Position numbers and translations under genes: made by a program. Positions 43,990-53,819 of a DNA stretch of 64,000 bases are shown here, piece by piece. Source of the stretch: Aquarana catesbeiana (lineage: Eukaryota > Chordata > Amphibia > Anura > Ranidae); NCBI RefSeq assembly GCF_042186555.1, contig NC_133330.1:168179266-168243265 (forward strand), in the 5' to 3' direction. A model generated the notes under the pieces. The model was not told the DNA's origin. It saw nothing but the letters and a program-made list of their open reading frames with translations, and ran no database searches. Positions within the stretch are counted from its first letter, which is position 1. Every line of letters begins with the position of its first letter.

Positions 43990-45230
43990 GGCTGTTGAGG
44001 AGGGTTAAACAGCACTCCCCCTTTGCCTCTGCCTTTGTGCCCCAGTCCAGTGTTTTTTCGGCCTGCTGTCCTTTTCTCTAGGACTTTGTTGCCTGCCTTG
44101 GCCACGAAAATTTTTTTTTCTGGCTGTCGGGATTCTCTTTTTTCTCTGGAAACGCCTTTTTCTTATCAGCCGTGCGTTCCAGAGCCTCCTGCAGTCCTGG
44201 GCCAAATAAATGATCGCCTGTTAAGGGAAGCCCACAAAGGCGTAATTTGGAGACTGGGTCCCCTGACCAGGTTTTAAGCCAGATGCTTCTCCTGGCTGAG
44301 TTCACTAAAGCCGAAGTCCTGGCCGACATTCTTACCGACTCTGCGGAAGAATCCGCCAAAAAACCTACAGCCTGAAAGAGGAGAGGAAAGGACTTCAAAA
44401 TCTGCTCTCTCGAGGTACTCGCTGACAGGTGTTGACTGAATCTGAGTCAACCAAACCTCCAGATTTCCTGGCCAAACAAGTGGAGGCTAGAGCTGGTTTC
44501 AGGTTCCCAACCGCTGAGTCCCAGGCTCTGTGGAGAAGGATATCCCCCTCTTGTCCATCGAATCCTTAAGCGTGCCCATATCATCGAACGCTAGGTCCGA
44601 ATTTTTTGAAACCTTTGAAGAGGTGCGTCCAGCTTCGGTTTTTTATTCCATGGCTGCGTAGTGCCCTCATCAAAAGGGAACCTTCTTTTTAGGTTACTAG
44701 AGAAGAATGGTTTTCTCTCCGGGTTATCCCATTCCAGTTTAACAGTATCAACCAATGAACTATGGACTGGAAAAACTCTAGGTTTTTTCTTATGCAATCC
44801 CTTATACATAAGATCGTGTTTGGATAACTGAACCTCCTCCTCTTTCAATTCAAGGGTGGTATAGATAGCCTTTAACAAGTCATCCACATCCTCTACAGAT
44901 AACTTAAATCTCGAGCCTCAAGTGGATTCTCTATCCCTGGGCTCTATATCTGACCCTGATTCTTCAGGGGAAGAACGGGTAGATCTGACCTCAGCCTCAG
45001 AGTCTTCACTCTCTGCCTGCTGCGGAGTGCTGACTGAAGCTCTCTGTGTGGACGGACCCTCTAAAGGTGGACGCAAGCTCGTTCCTAACAGAGGTTTAGC
45101 ATTTTCTGACAAGAGGCAACTGGGTCATCCTTTACAAGGCCATCTATACAGCTGCTATACGGCTTTGCTCCACGAGGAGCCCAATTTGTTTGCGGCACAC
45201 TTCTTTTTAGGTGGCTACGCTTGAGTCTTG
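43990..45230 (-). pseudogene. DIRS copy 2 gag-like frame
   Basis: Segments include an acidic Ser/Glu-rich region (45112-44918), the block RVFPVHSSLVDTVKLEW and FFSSNLKRRFPFDE (44887-44591) and LERTADKKKAFPEKKEN (44398-44078), in the same order as copy 1. Frame breaks separate them. Confidence 0.75.
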
Positions 45231-46160
45231 TCTTGGGTCTTGGCCTGTAAGACAAAAAGATAAGTGACCCCTAATGAAACTCACAGCCACCCCACCACTC
45301 CAAACCACCCTGTGCAGGAGGAAGGAAATGTGTCCCCTTAACCCACTACTACAGAGAGGGGAGGGAACACCCACAGGGAGAGCAAGATAGTGGCGTAACA
45401 CTTCAGGCTTACCTGTGAGGTGCTGGTGTTGGGCGCATCGACTGCCTGAGTAGAAACTGCAGATTGATCCATCTTGCCCCTTTCTGGCTTTCCACAGCCT
45501 AGCTGCTTTTACCAGAAGACACCAGCGGCCAGTGTCTCCTGTTCGTACCGTTTAAGGAGACTGGAACCGGCGTCTCCTTCGCCCAGCGATGACATCATAT
45601 GCCCCGGAAGTGACCTGCTCTCAGTACTTCCTGTGGGTCAGCTTGGAGCGCAGAAGCCCCGCCCCCTACTCGAGCGCCGCAGCTTCCTGGTTCTCCTCAC
45701 ACAACTAGCCACACTGCCTGTGAGGTGAGGATACCGCTGCTTTCAAAAGAAATGCGCTTATGGGAGCTGACACCATGCCGGTCCTGGCCCTCTCCAGGCA
45801 CTGAGACACATGAGACTGCAGCACAGCCAACCTCTCCAGCGGAGTGCTGCTACTGGCAGAGGAGTGCTACTACTGACAGAGGAGAGGTTAGTGAAATGCC
45901 CCAAATAGCCCTATAGAGCCCCTGCTCATGAGACCTAGGGACCAGGTTCCAGGAACATGTTACCCCCCCCCGTCCGGAGGAAACACAAATAACTGACATG
46001 GGCCTGGAGGACCGCCCTTTTATCTGGTGGGGGTAACGTGTTTCCTGTCCTGGTAGGAGCCCAAGGTCTCATGGGCTGTCCTGGAAGATGCTTGGAGAAA
46101 AAGGACTTTTATTCAGAGCATCCGAGTCGCCAGCCCTTTTCTGATTCAAAGTACTGCATT

Positions 46161-46575
46161 ATGGGGCCTGAATGTCCTGGCTAGAGCACCAGTTCACAGA
46201 TCATATTGGCAGTGGAGCTGGAGTATCATTTTTACTTCTAATATGGAAAGAAACATAAATAGACACATACTACACAGTTTTGCAGACAGGACTGTAACAT
46301 AATATAAAATATCTATATCCATCTTATATCATATATATTATAAAATATAGACAGAAGTAGGATATACAGGGTATTTTAATGGGGAGTCAGACAAAAAGCT
46401 AGATGGGAAGGGGGGGGGGGGCGATCTTTTTATATTAAAGCAGTAGCATTTTTAAATATAATGTATAATACTGGTAAAACTTTTACATTTGATTATAATG
46501 CCAAATTTACCTCCAGTCTATTAGCCTTCAGCCTCTCTGGGTTCCGATGCTGATCTTCTCTGCACAGTTCAGAAC
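46161..46575. other. No gene seen
   Basis: AT-rich intronic sequence with a poly-G run near 46410-46421. Confidence 0.4.
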
Positions 46576-47112
46576 TGTTAAAGTGATTGTAAGGCCCTTT
46601 TTTCCCTTTAAAATAACAAACATCTTATACTTACCTGCTCTGAGCAATGGTTTTGCACAGAGCAGCCTTTATTCTCCTCTTCTGGGGTCCACTTCTGGTG
46701 CTCCTGGCTACCAAACCCCCCCACCGAGTGCTCCCATAGCAAGCCGCTAGCTATGGGGGCACTCGTGTGCTCGCTCACTCATTCTGATTGACAGCAACGG
46801 GAGCCAGTAGCTCCTGCTGCTGTATCTGAGCCAATCAGGAGCAAGAGACCCAGGAGAGCCTCAGCTCTTGTGCACATCGCTCAAGATCAGGAAAGTATAC
46901 AGGGAGGTTGGTGGGGAGCTGGTCACAGAACTTTTTTTTTTTTTTTTTTACCCTAATCAGTGCCAGTCAGTACACAGTGCAGCACACATACAGCTCAGTA
47001 CAATGTTCATACTTACATGTAAACAAATAAAGCATTCTGTATGCAGGCCAACTAATCGGCTGATAACCATTTTTATTATCGATTATAAAATCAATTAGAT
47101 GTTTCAGCCCTA
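46576..47112. mobile_element. Composite of TTAA-type MITE and hAT-like fragments
   Basis: The left end TTAAAGTGATTGTAAGGCCC resembles the family at 50510 and 51596. From about 46890 the sequence changes to the repeat shared with 35460-35520 and 36405-36457. It ends with a hAT-like terminus ('gaaacatctaattgat' on minus, 47050-47112). Confidence 0.5.
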
Positions 47113-47972
47113 GACCCATCTCAGAAAAAAAATCAATCACTTAACCCAGTGTTTCAGTCAAGGCACCCTTTAAAAAAAAATAAAATGGACAAATCTCGAG
47201 GCACCTCATTCTAAAATGTAAAAACAATTCTAATATCTTTACATAATGCACCAACATCCACACATGTAGGACACCCAACGTTAGAGGCAATTTATTCTTC
47301 CAAAGCAAATAAACATTGGAATACTAGTCAGTACCAGGTTGCAAAAGTGTATCTCCCTCAGGTTTTGGTCGCTAGGACGCTGGCAGCTAGAAGGTTTAAC
47401 TGTGCACAATGAAAACCTGTGACTTTGTGTAACTTAAAGGCAAGCTTTATCCACATGCTGGTTTGTATACAATTTTTGGGCAAATTTTAGGCATTTTGCC
47501 AAGGCACCCTGGTTGAAAAAGGCAGACTTAACCAACCAGTGAACGCATGTTGCATGCATTGATTTTTCCATTAAAACCAATGGAAACCTGTCAATTAACA
47601 TAGTAACATGCAGTAAAACACATTGAGTGCACGATAACACTGTGCATTACAGTGTGGGTTTTCTTGTGCTTTTATAGATGTAAATAGAAAACCAATGCGC
47701 TTAGAAAGACAACTGTGAATGTAGCCTTAAACCTAAAAAAAACAGATGATATCCAAGGACCCACCTGGACCTGTAACCCTGTGAATGATTATAGCCAACA
47801 GGAGAACGTGTCCACTCAAACCTACTTCTTAGTGTATATAACCAATTGCCTCCTGTCTCCAAATGGCAGCAACCGGGCTGGCACACTTAATGTACATTCT
47901 GATATGTCATTGTCATGTTAGAGCGTTTCTAAACCCCAAAAGATGTGATTGCTGCATTATTTTCACCTTTAA
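47113..47972. other. Repeat-like intronic sequence, no gene
   Basis: 'gtttcagtcaaggcaccctt' and 'gccaaggcaccctggttga' (47150-47170, 47500-47518) form an imperfect inverted pair about 340 bp apart, suggesting an old short transposon. No coding sequence. Confidence 0.4.
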
Positions 47973-48192
47973 GGCTATATTCACACCGACCATTTAGGCC
48001 AGTGTGAACTGTAGTGGCAGGAATCTTCTAATTCATGCTGTGGCTCTGAGCGGCCCTGTTCACTATAATGACCTGTTATTATAATGAACAGGGATGGCTG
48101 TCTCAGCTAGCCTCTCAGAGCTGCAGCAGGAAATCAGAAGATTCCTGCAGCTGTAATTCACACCGGCCTAAACTGTGAATGTAGCCTTAGGC
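47973..48192. mobile_element. Palindromic MITE
   Basis: Left AAGGCTATATTCACACCG and right 'cacaccggcc ... tgaatgtagcctt' are inverted, and internal blocks such as 'aggaatcttctaatt' / 'aatcagaagattcct' also pair. It can fold almost end to end. Confidence 0.75.
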
Positions 48193-48789
48193 TTTGTTTA
48201 CATGGTCCTGCCGAAAGGCAGTAAAATCAGGAAGCTGCAGTTTTACTGACTCCTGACCAAGTAGTCAGAAGTTAATCTGGCCATCAACTATGATAATACA
48301 CATCATTGTGGTGACTATAATACATATTGCATTTGGCAGGTGGTGAACTACCGGCAAACACGACCCATTCAAGTGCAGGGAACTGCGCCTCGACCACATG
48401 TAATAAATGTGGTTGTGGCACAGTCCTTCGGCTTTTAATAGTTAAAGCAAGTATTCAAGAGGTGACATATCTCTGAGCTGCCTGTCACATATCTGTGAAA
48501 AGTGATGGAGGCACAGCAAAACAGACAGACAATGGCAGGATGAACAGATGGAAAAACAAAAACAAAAAAAAAACAAAAAAACAAACAAACAAATGTATCT
48601 ACCAGTCCCGTATCTAGGGACTGGTAAGCTGTATTACGTTTTTTTATTTTGGATTTAGATATGCTTCAAAGCTAAACTCCAGCTATTACTGTGATAGCCA
48701 CGATCTTCTGGATCCTGCCAAGTTTCTTTGCGACTAGCTGCCTCACTGCACACTGACCCTTCTCTCTTTTCAATAGCATCAACCTCACA
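48193..48789. other. No gene seen
   Basis: Intronic sequence with one A-rich simple repeat near 48550-48595. Confidence 0.4.
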
Positions 48790-49438
48790 TCTCAATTCAC
48801 AAAGATTCACAACACAGAGGCAGATGAAGTGTCCTACATAATGATTTTAGGAACTTAGGAGCTAAATTGAGGAAAAAGACCTCCAAGGTAGTCTTCTCAG
48901 AAATACTACCGGTATTTCGAGCCACACCAGAAAGGCAGAGGTAGAGTGGGGAAGTAAACAAGTGGCTGAGTAGCTGCTGTAGCAAAGAGAGGTTTGGGTT
49001 CCTGTATAACTAGTCCGACTTCCCAGTCGGTCACCAGTCCTATAGAAGGGACGGACTGCACCTAAATGAGGAGGGTGCAGATGTGCGAAAAGTTAGAGCG
49101 GCTTTTAATGTAGGCGACCGGGGGGTGAGCGGTTGAGGGGGCGGTCCGGAGGTAAAGATAGTCAGCGCGGAACATATTCCAAAGAGTAGTATTGGAAGGT
49201 TGACTAAAGCACATAAACCCGAGGCAAGTATAGTAACAAGTCCTATCTGCAACCTCGGAACACCCAATAAGACAGTATGCGACCTGTCTAAACTACGTGG
49301 CATGTTCACCGATGCCAGGAGCCTGGTGGACAAGATGAGAGAACTAGAGATACTGTTGTACGAGGAGGATTTAGATTTTGTGGGAATTTCAGAGACTTGG
49401 TTCAACAGCTCTCATGATTGGCTGGCAACCAGTGGTGG

Positions 49439-49769
49439 GCGGCACAGTGGTGTAGTGGTAGCATACTCGCCTAGCAGTAAGAAGGGTCGCTGGTTCGAAT
49501 CCCAAACACAACACTACCTGCCTGGAGTTTGCATGTTCTCCCTGTGCCTGCGTGGGTTTCCTCCGGGTACTCCGGTTTCCTCCCACACTCCAAAGACATG
49601 CTGGTAGGTTAATTGGATCCTGTCTAAATTGTCCCTAGTATGTATGAATGTGAATTAGGGACCTTAGATTGTAAGCTCCTTGAGGGTAGGGACTGATGTG
49701 AATGTACAATGTATATGTAAAGCGCTGCGTAAATTGACGGCGCTATATAAGTACCTGAAATAAATAAAC
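49439..49769 (+). mobile_element. tRNA-derived SINE, near full length
   Basis: The 5' part is tRNA-like with an A box (GGTGTAGTGG) and a B box (GGTTCGAATCC). A conserved central domain follows ('gtttgcatgttctccctgtg', 'cacactccaaagacatgctg'), and the 3' tail 'gcgctatataagtacctgaa' ends in 'ataaataaa'. The central domain resembles V-SINE-type vertebrate SINEs; I am less sure of the family name than of the SINE call. Inserted in the CR1 endonuclease. Confidence 0.85.
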
Positions 49770-50509
49770 CATTCAAGAGTATTCCCCTTTATTGCAGGGA
49801 TAGGGAGGGTAAAGAAGGGGGGGGTATGCCTATATATCAAGGATAATGTACAAGTGAATGTGGGAGATGACTTCACTAGGGGAGCAAGGGAGGAGGTGGA
49901 ATCCTTATGCGTAGCGCTCCAAAGGGATGAACCCAAGGTGAAAGTAATACTGGGAGTATGATATAGGCCCCCTAACCTGAGGGAGGAGGGGGAGACAGAC
50001 CCCCTATCACAAACTGGATCAGTGGCAAGGATGGAAGGTGTCATCATAATGGGGCATTTTAATTATCCAGACAGACTGGGCGGAAGGAACCGCGCATTCG
50101 TCTAAGGCTCGCCAGTTCCTAGATGTCTTGCAAGACAATTTCATGGGTCAGATGGTAGACGCACTAACTAGAAACAAAGTGTTACTAGACCTACTAATTA
50201 CCAATACAGACCTGATCATGGATGTGGGAATATGGGGCAATTTAGGAAACAGCGATCACAGGTCAATTAGCTTTAGTATAAACCACACAAATAGGAAACA
50301 TAAGGGAAATACAAAGACACTGAATTTCAAAAAAGCCAACTTCCCTAAACTACGAACCTTGCTAGAGGATATAAATTGGGATAAAAGCTTAGGAACAAAG
50401 AACATGGAGGAGAGATGGGTTTGCTTTAAGAGCATATTAAATAAGGGCATTAGCCAGTGCATCCCATTGGGAAATAAATTTAAAAGAGCGAACAGAAGTC
50501 CTGGATGGC

Positions 50510-50976
50510 TTAAAGGGGTTGTAAACCTTCGTGTTTTTTCACCTTAATGCATCCTATGCATTAAGGTGAAAAAACACCTGTTAGTGACCGGCCCCCCAGC
50601 CCCCCGTTTTACTTACCTGAACCCTCAAACTTGACCCGGCGGGGACGTGCTCTCTCCGCCCGGGGTTCTCGGCTCTTGATTGGATAGACTGATAGCAGCG
50701 CAGCCATTGGCTCCTGCTGCTGTCAATCAAATCCAATGACGCGAGCACCGGGGCCGAGTCCTGCATTCGGCCTCTGTGGACACCGAATGCTGGACTCGGG
50801 AGCATGCCCGCAAGGAAGCGCTTCTCCGAAGGGGGTAATCAGATGTGGGGAGGAGCTGTGAGAGCCGCCGGGGGACTCCAGAAGAGCAGGTTTGGGGCCA
50901 CCCTGTGCAAAATGAGCTGCACAGTGGAGGTATACGTTTGTTAAAAAAAATAAAATTACCTTTACAATCACTTTAA
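50510..50976. mobile_element. TTAA-flanked MITE
   Basis: TTAA at 50510-50513 and 50973-50976. The ends are AGGGGTTGTAAACC and TTTACAATCACT. Just inside the left end is a perfect short hairpin (ttcaccttaatgcat / atgcattaaggtgaa). Same family as 51596-52109. Confidence 0.85.
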
Positions 50977-51479
50977 CTCCAATGTAAAAGTGCATATAAA
51001 AGCAAAGGAGAAGGCCTTCAAAAAATACAAGGCTGTGGGATCATCATCAGAGAGGAGATATGATTTCAATTTACAAATACTATACTGAGGACCCCACAAT
51101 AGGGATAAAATTTTCCGCGGAAGGGAGTTTAATAAGACACGTGGCCACTCATTAGAATTAGAAGAAAATAGGTTTAACCTTAAACTGCATCAAGGGTTCT
51201 TTACTGTAAGAGCGGCAAGGATGTGGAATTCCCTGCCACAGGCAGTGGTCTCAGCGGGGAGCACCGGTAGTTTCAAGAAACGATTAGATAAGCACCTGAA
51301 CGACCACAACATACAGGGATATACAAAAGTAATACTGACATAAAATCACACACATAGGTTGGACTTGATGGACTTGTGTCTTTTTTCAACCTCACCTACT
51401 ATGTAACATTATTGTGACCTTAGACTAAACGTTGAAGGTCGCTCAAAGCCAGGAATTAAATTCCCAAGATCCACAGGTA

Positions 51480-52300
51480 GAGGGGTGCAGACTGCCAAAA
51501 TGCCCATCCAGAGCCATGCACACTGCTACACCCTTTCCAGCAAACTATGCACTGTAAAACAGGGATTTTTAGTTCACACATATTGCAATACATGTTTAAA
51601 GGGGTTGTAAAGGTAAAAATTTTTTCACCTTAATGCATTCTATGCATTAAGGTGAAAAAACTTTTGACAGTACCGCCGCCCCCAGCCCCCCCGTTTTACT
51701 TACCTGACGCCTCGAATCTTCGCTGCACGTTCTTGTCATCTTCGCTGCAGCTCAGCCTGGTCGCTGATTGGCTGCAGTGGATGGATTGAAAGCAGCGCAG
51801 CCATTGGCTCGCGCTGCTGTCAATCACATCCGATGACGCGGCGCGCCGGGGGGCGGGGCCGAGTGATACAGCGAGCGGCTATAGCCGCCGGCTGTATCAC
51901 GGGAGCGCGCCCGCAAGCACTCACCACCATGCGAGGGAGCTCGCATTAAGGTGGTGAATGCTTGCGGGGAGGAGCTGAAACAGCCGCCGAGGGACCCCAG
52001 AAGACTAGGTTCGGGGCCACTCTGTGCAGAACGAGCTGCACAGTGAAGGTAAGTATGATATGTTTGTTATTTTAAAAAAAAAAAAAAATTACCTTTACAA
52101 CCGCTTTAAGCTGGCCAACTGCATCAAAGTAATCCCTCGGTCAGTCCTACATTGCTCTGCCACTGCAAATGCTATGGTGGACACCATGCCAACATGGGGC
52201 ATAGCTACTAGGTTCAGGTCTGTTTTTCATTGCCCTGTCAATACATAGTTTGCTGGAAAGGGTGTATAGCAGTGTGCAGAGGGTCCATCCAGAATTTACT
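51480..52300. mobile_element. Short inverted-repeat element, split by a MITE
   Basis: 51505-51560 ('cacactgctacaccctttcc') is the reverse complement of 52225-52295 ('ggaaagggtgtatagcagtg') with small differences. The TTAA MITE lies between them. Confidence 0.65.
51596..52109. mobile_element. TTAA-flanked MITE
   Basis: TTAA at 51596-51599 and 52106-52109, terminal repeats AGGGGTTGTAAAGGTAA and TTACCTTTACAACCGCT, and the same internal hairpin as 50510-50976. The interior is GC-rich. Confidence 0.88.
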
Positions 52301-52610
52301 AATCGTAAGCTAGACACTATTTACTACTACTAGACATGGCTATTTTGCCACTACTAGTGTGCTCTTATAACAATGTAAAGGCGGTATTTTTTGACTCCTA
52401 TGTAAAGTCAACTCAAAGTTTACCACACAGGTTATTATCCCTTATAGTAAAACCAGCTTTAGGGAGTTTTATTAGGGGTCTACAAAATAGGAGAGCAGGA
52501 AAGAGCCATACGAGTAGGTGGTGGATGAAATACCACTTTACAAGAATAAATATCTAAATATGTATGAGAAAATAACATTTAAATGTTTATTCCATGTGGA
52601 AAAATAAACA
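52301..52610. other. No gene seen
   Basis: AT-rich sequence without a recognisable repeat or exon. Confidence 0.4.
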
Positions 52611-52980
52611 TTAACCACTTAAAGGTCTAAACCTTTTTCTGACACTTGTTGCTTACAAGTTAAAAAATCAGTATTTTTTGCTAGAAAAATTACTTGGAAC
52701 CCCAAAAAATATTTTTTTTTTTTTTTTTTAGCAGAGAACCTAGAGAATAAGATAACAGTTGTTGCAATATTTTATGTCACACTGTATTTGCGCAGTGGTC
52801 TTTCAAACGCAATTTTTGTGGAAAAAATACACTTTAATGAATTAAAAACAAAAAACAGTAAAGTTAGCCCAATTTTTTTGTATAATGTGAAAGATAAGGT
52901 TACGCCGTGAGAATCGGGATTATTCTAAGCAAAAGAAATTGTGATTCTCGTAGCCAGAATCGCGCAGCTCTAGCAGAAAG
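52611..52980 (-). mobile_element. piggyBac-type fragment
   Basis: Starts TTAACCACTTAAAGG. The part at 52660-52900 matches 840-1060 in piggyBac copy 1 ('gtcacactgtatttgcgcag', 'tttcaaacgcaattttt'). Truncated just before ndufa6 exon 2. Confidence 0.75.
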
Positions 52981-53048
52981 TATAAAAAGCAGAAGCACCT
53001 TAAGCTTTAGAATACAATCATAAGTATAAAAAGAAAATAGCCGTTTAC

Positions 53049-53164
53049 CTTGATTACAAGTAAATCAATCACTCTTGGGTCTGTGACATGTGCATTCTTC
53101 TGAAATAGCTCTCTCACCTTGTCCCGCCCTTGCTTCACACTGATGTCCAGCTGATAAACATGTA
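53049..53164 (-). CDS. ndufa6: ndufa6 exon 2, complex I subunit B14
   Basis: On the minus strand the acceptor (CTTTTTCCAG) ends at 53165 and the donor GTAAAC begins at 53048. The exon is 116 bases: two bases complete a codon started in exon 1 (V if the missing base is G), then 38 codons. It encodes HVYQLDISVKQGRDKVRELF and QKNAHVTDPRVIDLLVIK. I recognise this as the conserved middle of NDUFA6; mammals have [20 protein letters not shown] and a KNAHVTDPRVVDLLVIK block. The exon ends in phase 0, which fits the GKMDLEET start of exon 3 at 29360. The preceding part, with the LYR motif that binds the mitochondrial acyl-carrier protein, is not in the window. Both splice sites and the frame look intact. 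Confidence 0.95.
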
Positions 53165-53265
53165 CTGGAAAAAGTAAGTTAAAAAATTTACATATAGAAG
53201 TGCTTACATGCAATGTTTCACAGGGCAAAAGTGAGGAATAAAACAAAGCTGACATGCAGGTCTAA

Positions 53266-53640
53266 GTCCCGGTTCACACTTGTGCATGGTGCAATATTGC
53301 ATGCGATTCGCATAGCACTGCAAATCACATGCAATGTCCATTCGATGCGATTTCAGCCATACAGCTAGTATGGCTGATATTGTATTACATTCGGACCAAA
53401 CTTGCACACGACCCTTTTTTTGGTTCGCACCAAAATCGGATCACATGGGTGTTCACGATCATGTTTGAACCGTCATTTCGCAGTGCGATATGCGAGTTGA
53501 AATGGGGGTGTCATTAACAATGTACTGACATTCCCCACCAGTTCGCTTATGGCAGTGTGAACTGCCGTGCGAGTCAGGTGCGATGCAGGGACCCGCAGTG
53601 GTTTCGTAGGGTTCCCGCATCGCACAAGTGTGAACCAAGC
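53266..53640. mobile_element. MITE with GGTTCACACTTGTG termini
   Basis: Left CCGGTTCACACTTGTGC and right GCACAAGTGTGAACCAAGC form an inverted repeat. The internal 'gcgattcgcatag' and similar palindromes are noncoding. Related in style to 36458-36804. It starts about 100 bp upstream of ndufa6 exon 2. Confidence 0.75.
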
Positions 53641-53751
53641 ACAATACTGCATAGTAAACCTTTGCTCTCTGGACAACCTTTCCTTATTACAATAAGCTAC
53701 CTGTAAACAAAAAAAGCCCCCCTCCGACAGCAGCGATGTGACGGTTTTTGT

Positions 53752-53755
53752 TTCC

Positions 53756-53788
<33 letters not shown>
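53752..53788. repeat. Poly-A run
   Basis: About 31 consecutive A residues. Confidence 0.95.
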
Positions 53789-53819
53789 ACAAAACAACAC
53801 GGCACATCCCTGTCAGCAC

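Larger units (their letters stand above)
40303..46102 (-). mobile_element. DIRS-type retrotransposon, copy 2, with complete terminal repeats
   Basis: Left terminal repeat (about 40310-40447) and right terminal repeat (about 45994-46102) are inverted copies; paired blocks include 'acaggaaacacgttaccccc' and 'taaaagggcggtcctccagg'. The internal complementary region is at 40520-40605. Its first half is the reverse complement of the left end and its second half that of the right end, a complete DIRS design. The order on the minus strand is gag-like, reverse transcriptase, RNase H and recombinase, all broken by frameshifts. It is inserted in the right arm of Penelope palindrome 1 and contains a LINE-tail insertion (42494-42955). 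Related to but distinct from copy 1. Confidence 0.9.
37081..46160. mobile_element. Head-to-head pair of Penelope-like elements, palindrome 1
   Basis: The left copy (minus, about 37081-38977) and right copy (plus, about 38978-40302 plus 46103-46160) are reverse complements. The left arm 37090-38498 pairs with the right. 38499-38977 is extra 5' sequence present only in the left copy. The right arm was later split by DIRS copy 2: it stops at 'gtaaccaaa' and resumes 'aaaggacttttattca', matching 37138-37155 in reverse. Both copies are truncated in the reverse transcriptase. Each has a hammerhead-like motif near its outer end. Confidence 0.85.
48790..51406 (+). pseudogene. CR1 LINE, 5' and 3' parts, reverse transcriptase deleted
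   Basis: The end of ORF1 is visible at about 48835-49110 (NLGAKLRKKTSKVVF, then LHLNEEGADVRK). The endonuclease begins at about 49285: LRGMFTDARSLVDKMREL, DLDFVGISETWFNSSHDW. A SINE interrupts it at 49439-49769, and it resumes with GGVCLYIKDNVQVNVGDDF and MGHFNYPD. NSDHRSISFS follows, the typical end of the endonuclease. After the MITE at 50510-50976 the sequence soon jumps to the 3' region, including 'cggcaaggatgtggaattcc' and the tail 'ttggacttgatggactt' (51360-51376). The whole reverse transcriptase is deleted. Confidence 0.85.
29361..53048 (-). other. ndufa6: ndufa6 intron 2, about 23.7 kb, filled with transposons
   Basis: It is bounded by GTAAAC at the donor (53048 downwards) and TTTTAG at the acceptor (29361). 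It contains two DIRS/Penelope complexes, CR1 and Tx1/L1-like LINEs, SINEs and at least eight MITEs. The DIRS copy 2 and the left Penelope copy are in the same orientation as the gene, so their signals must be ignored by the splicing and polyadenylation machinery. Confidence 0.88.

Noticed and set aside
49439..49510. A functional tRNA gene
   Set aside because: A and B boxes are present, but the cloverleaf is incomplete and it continues into the SINE body. It is a SINE head.
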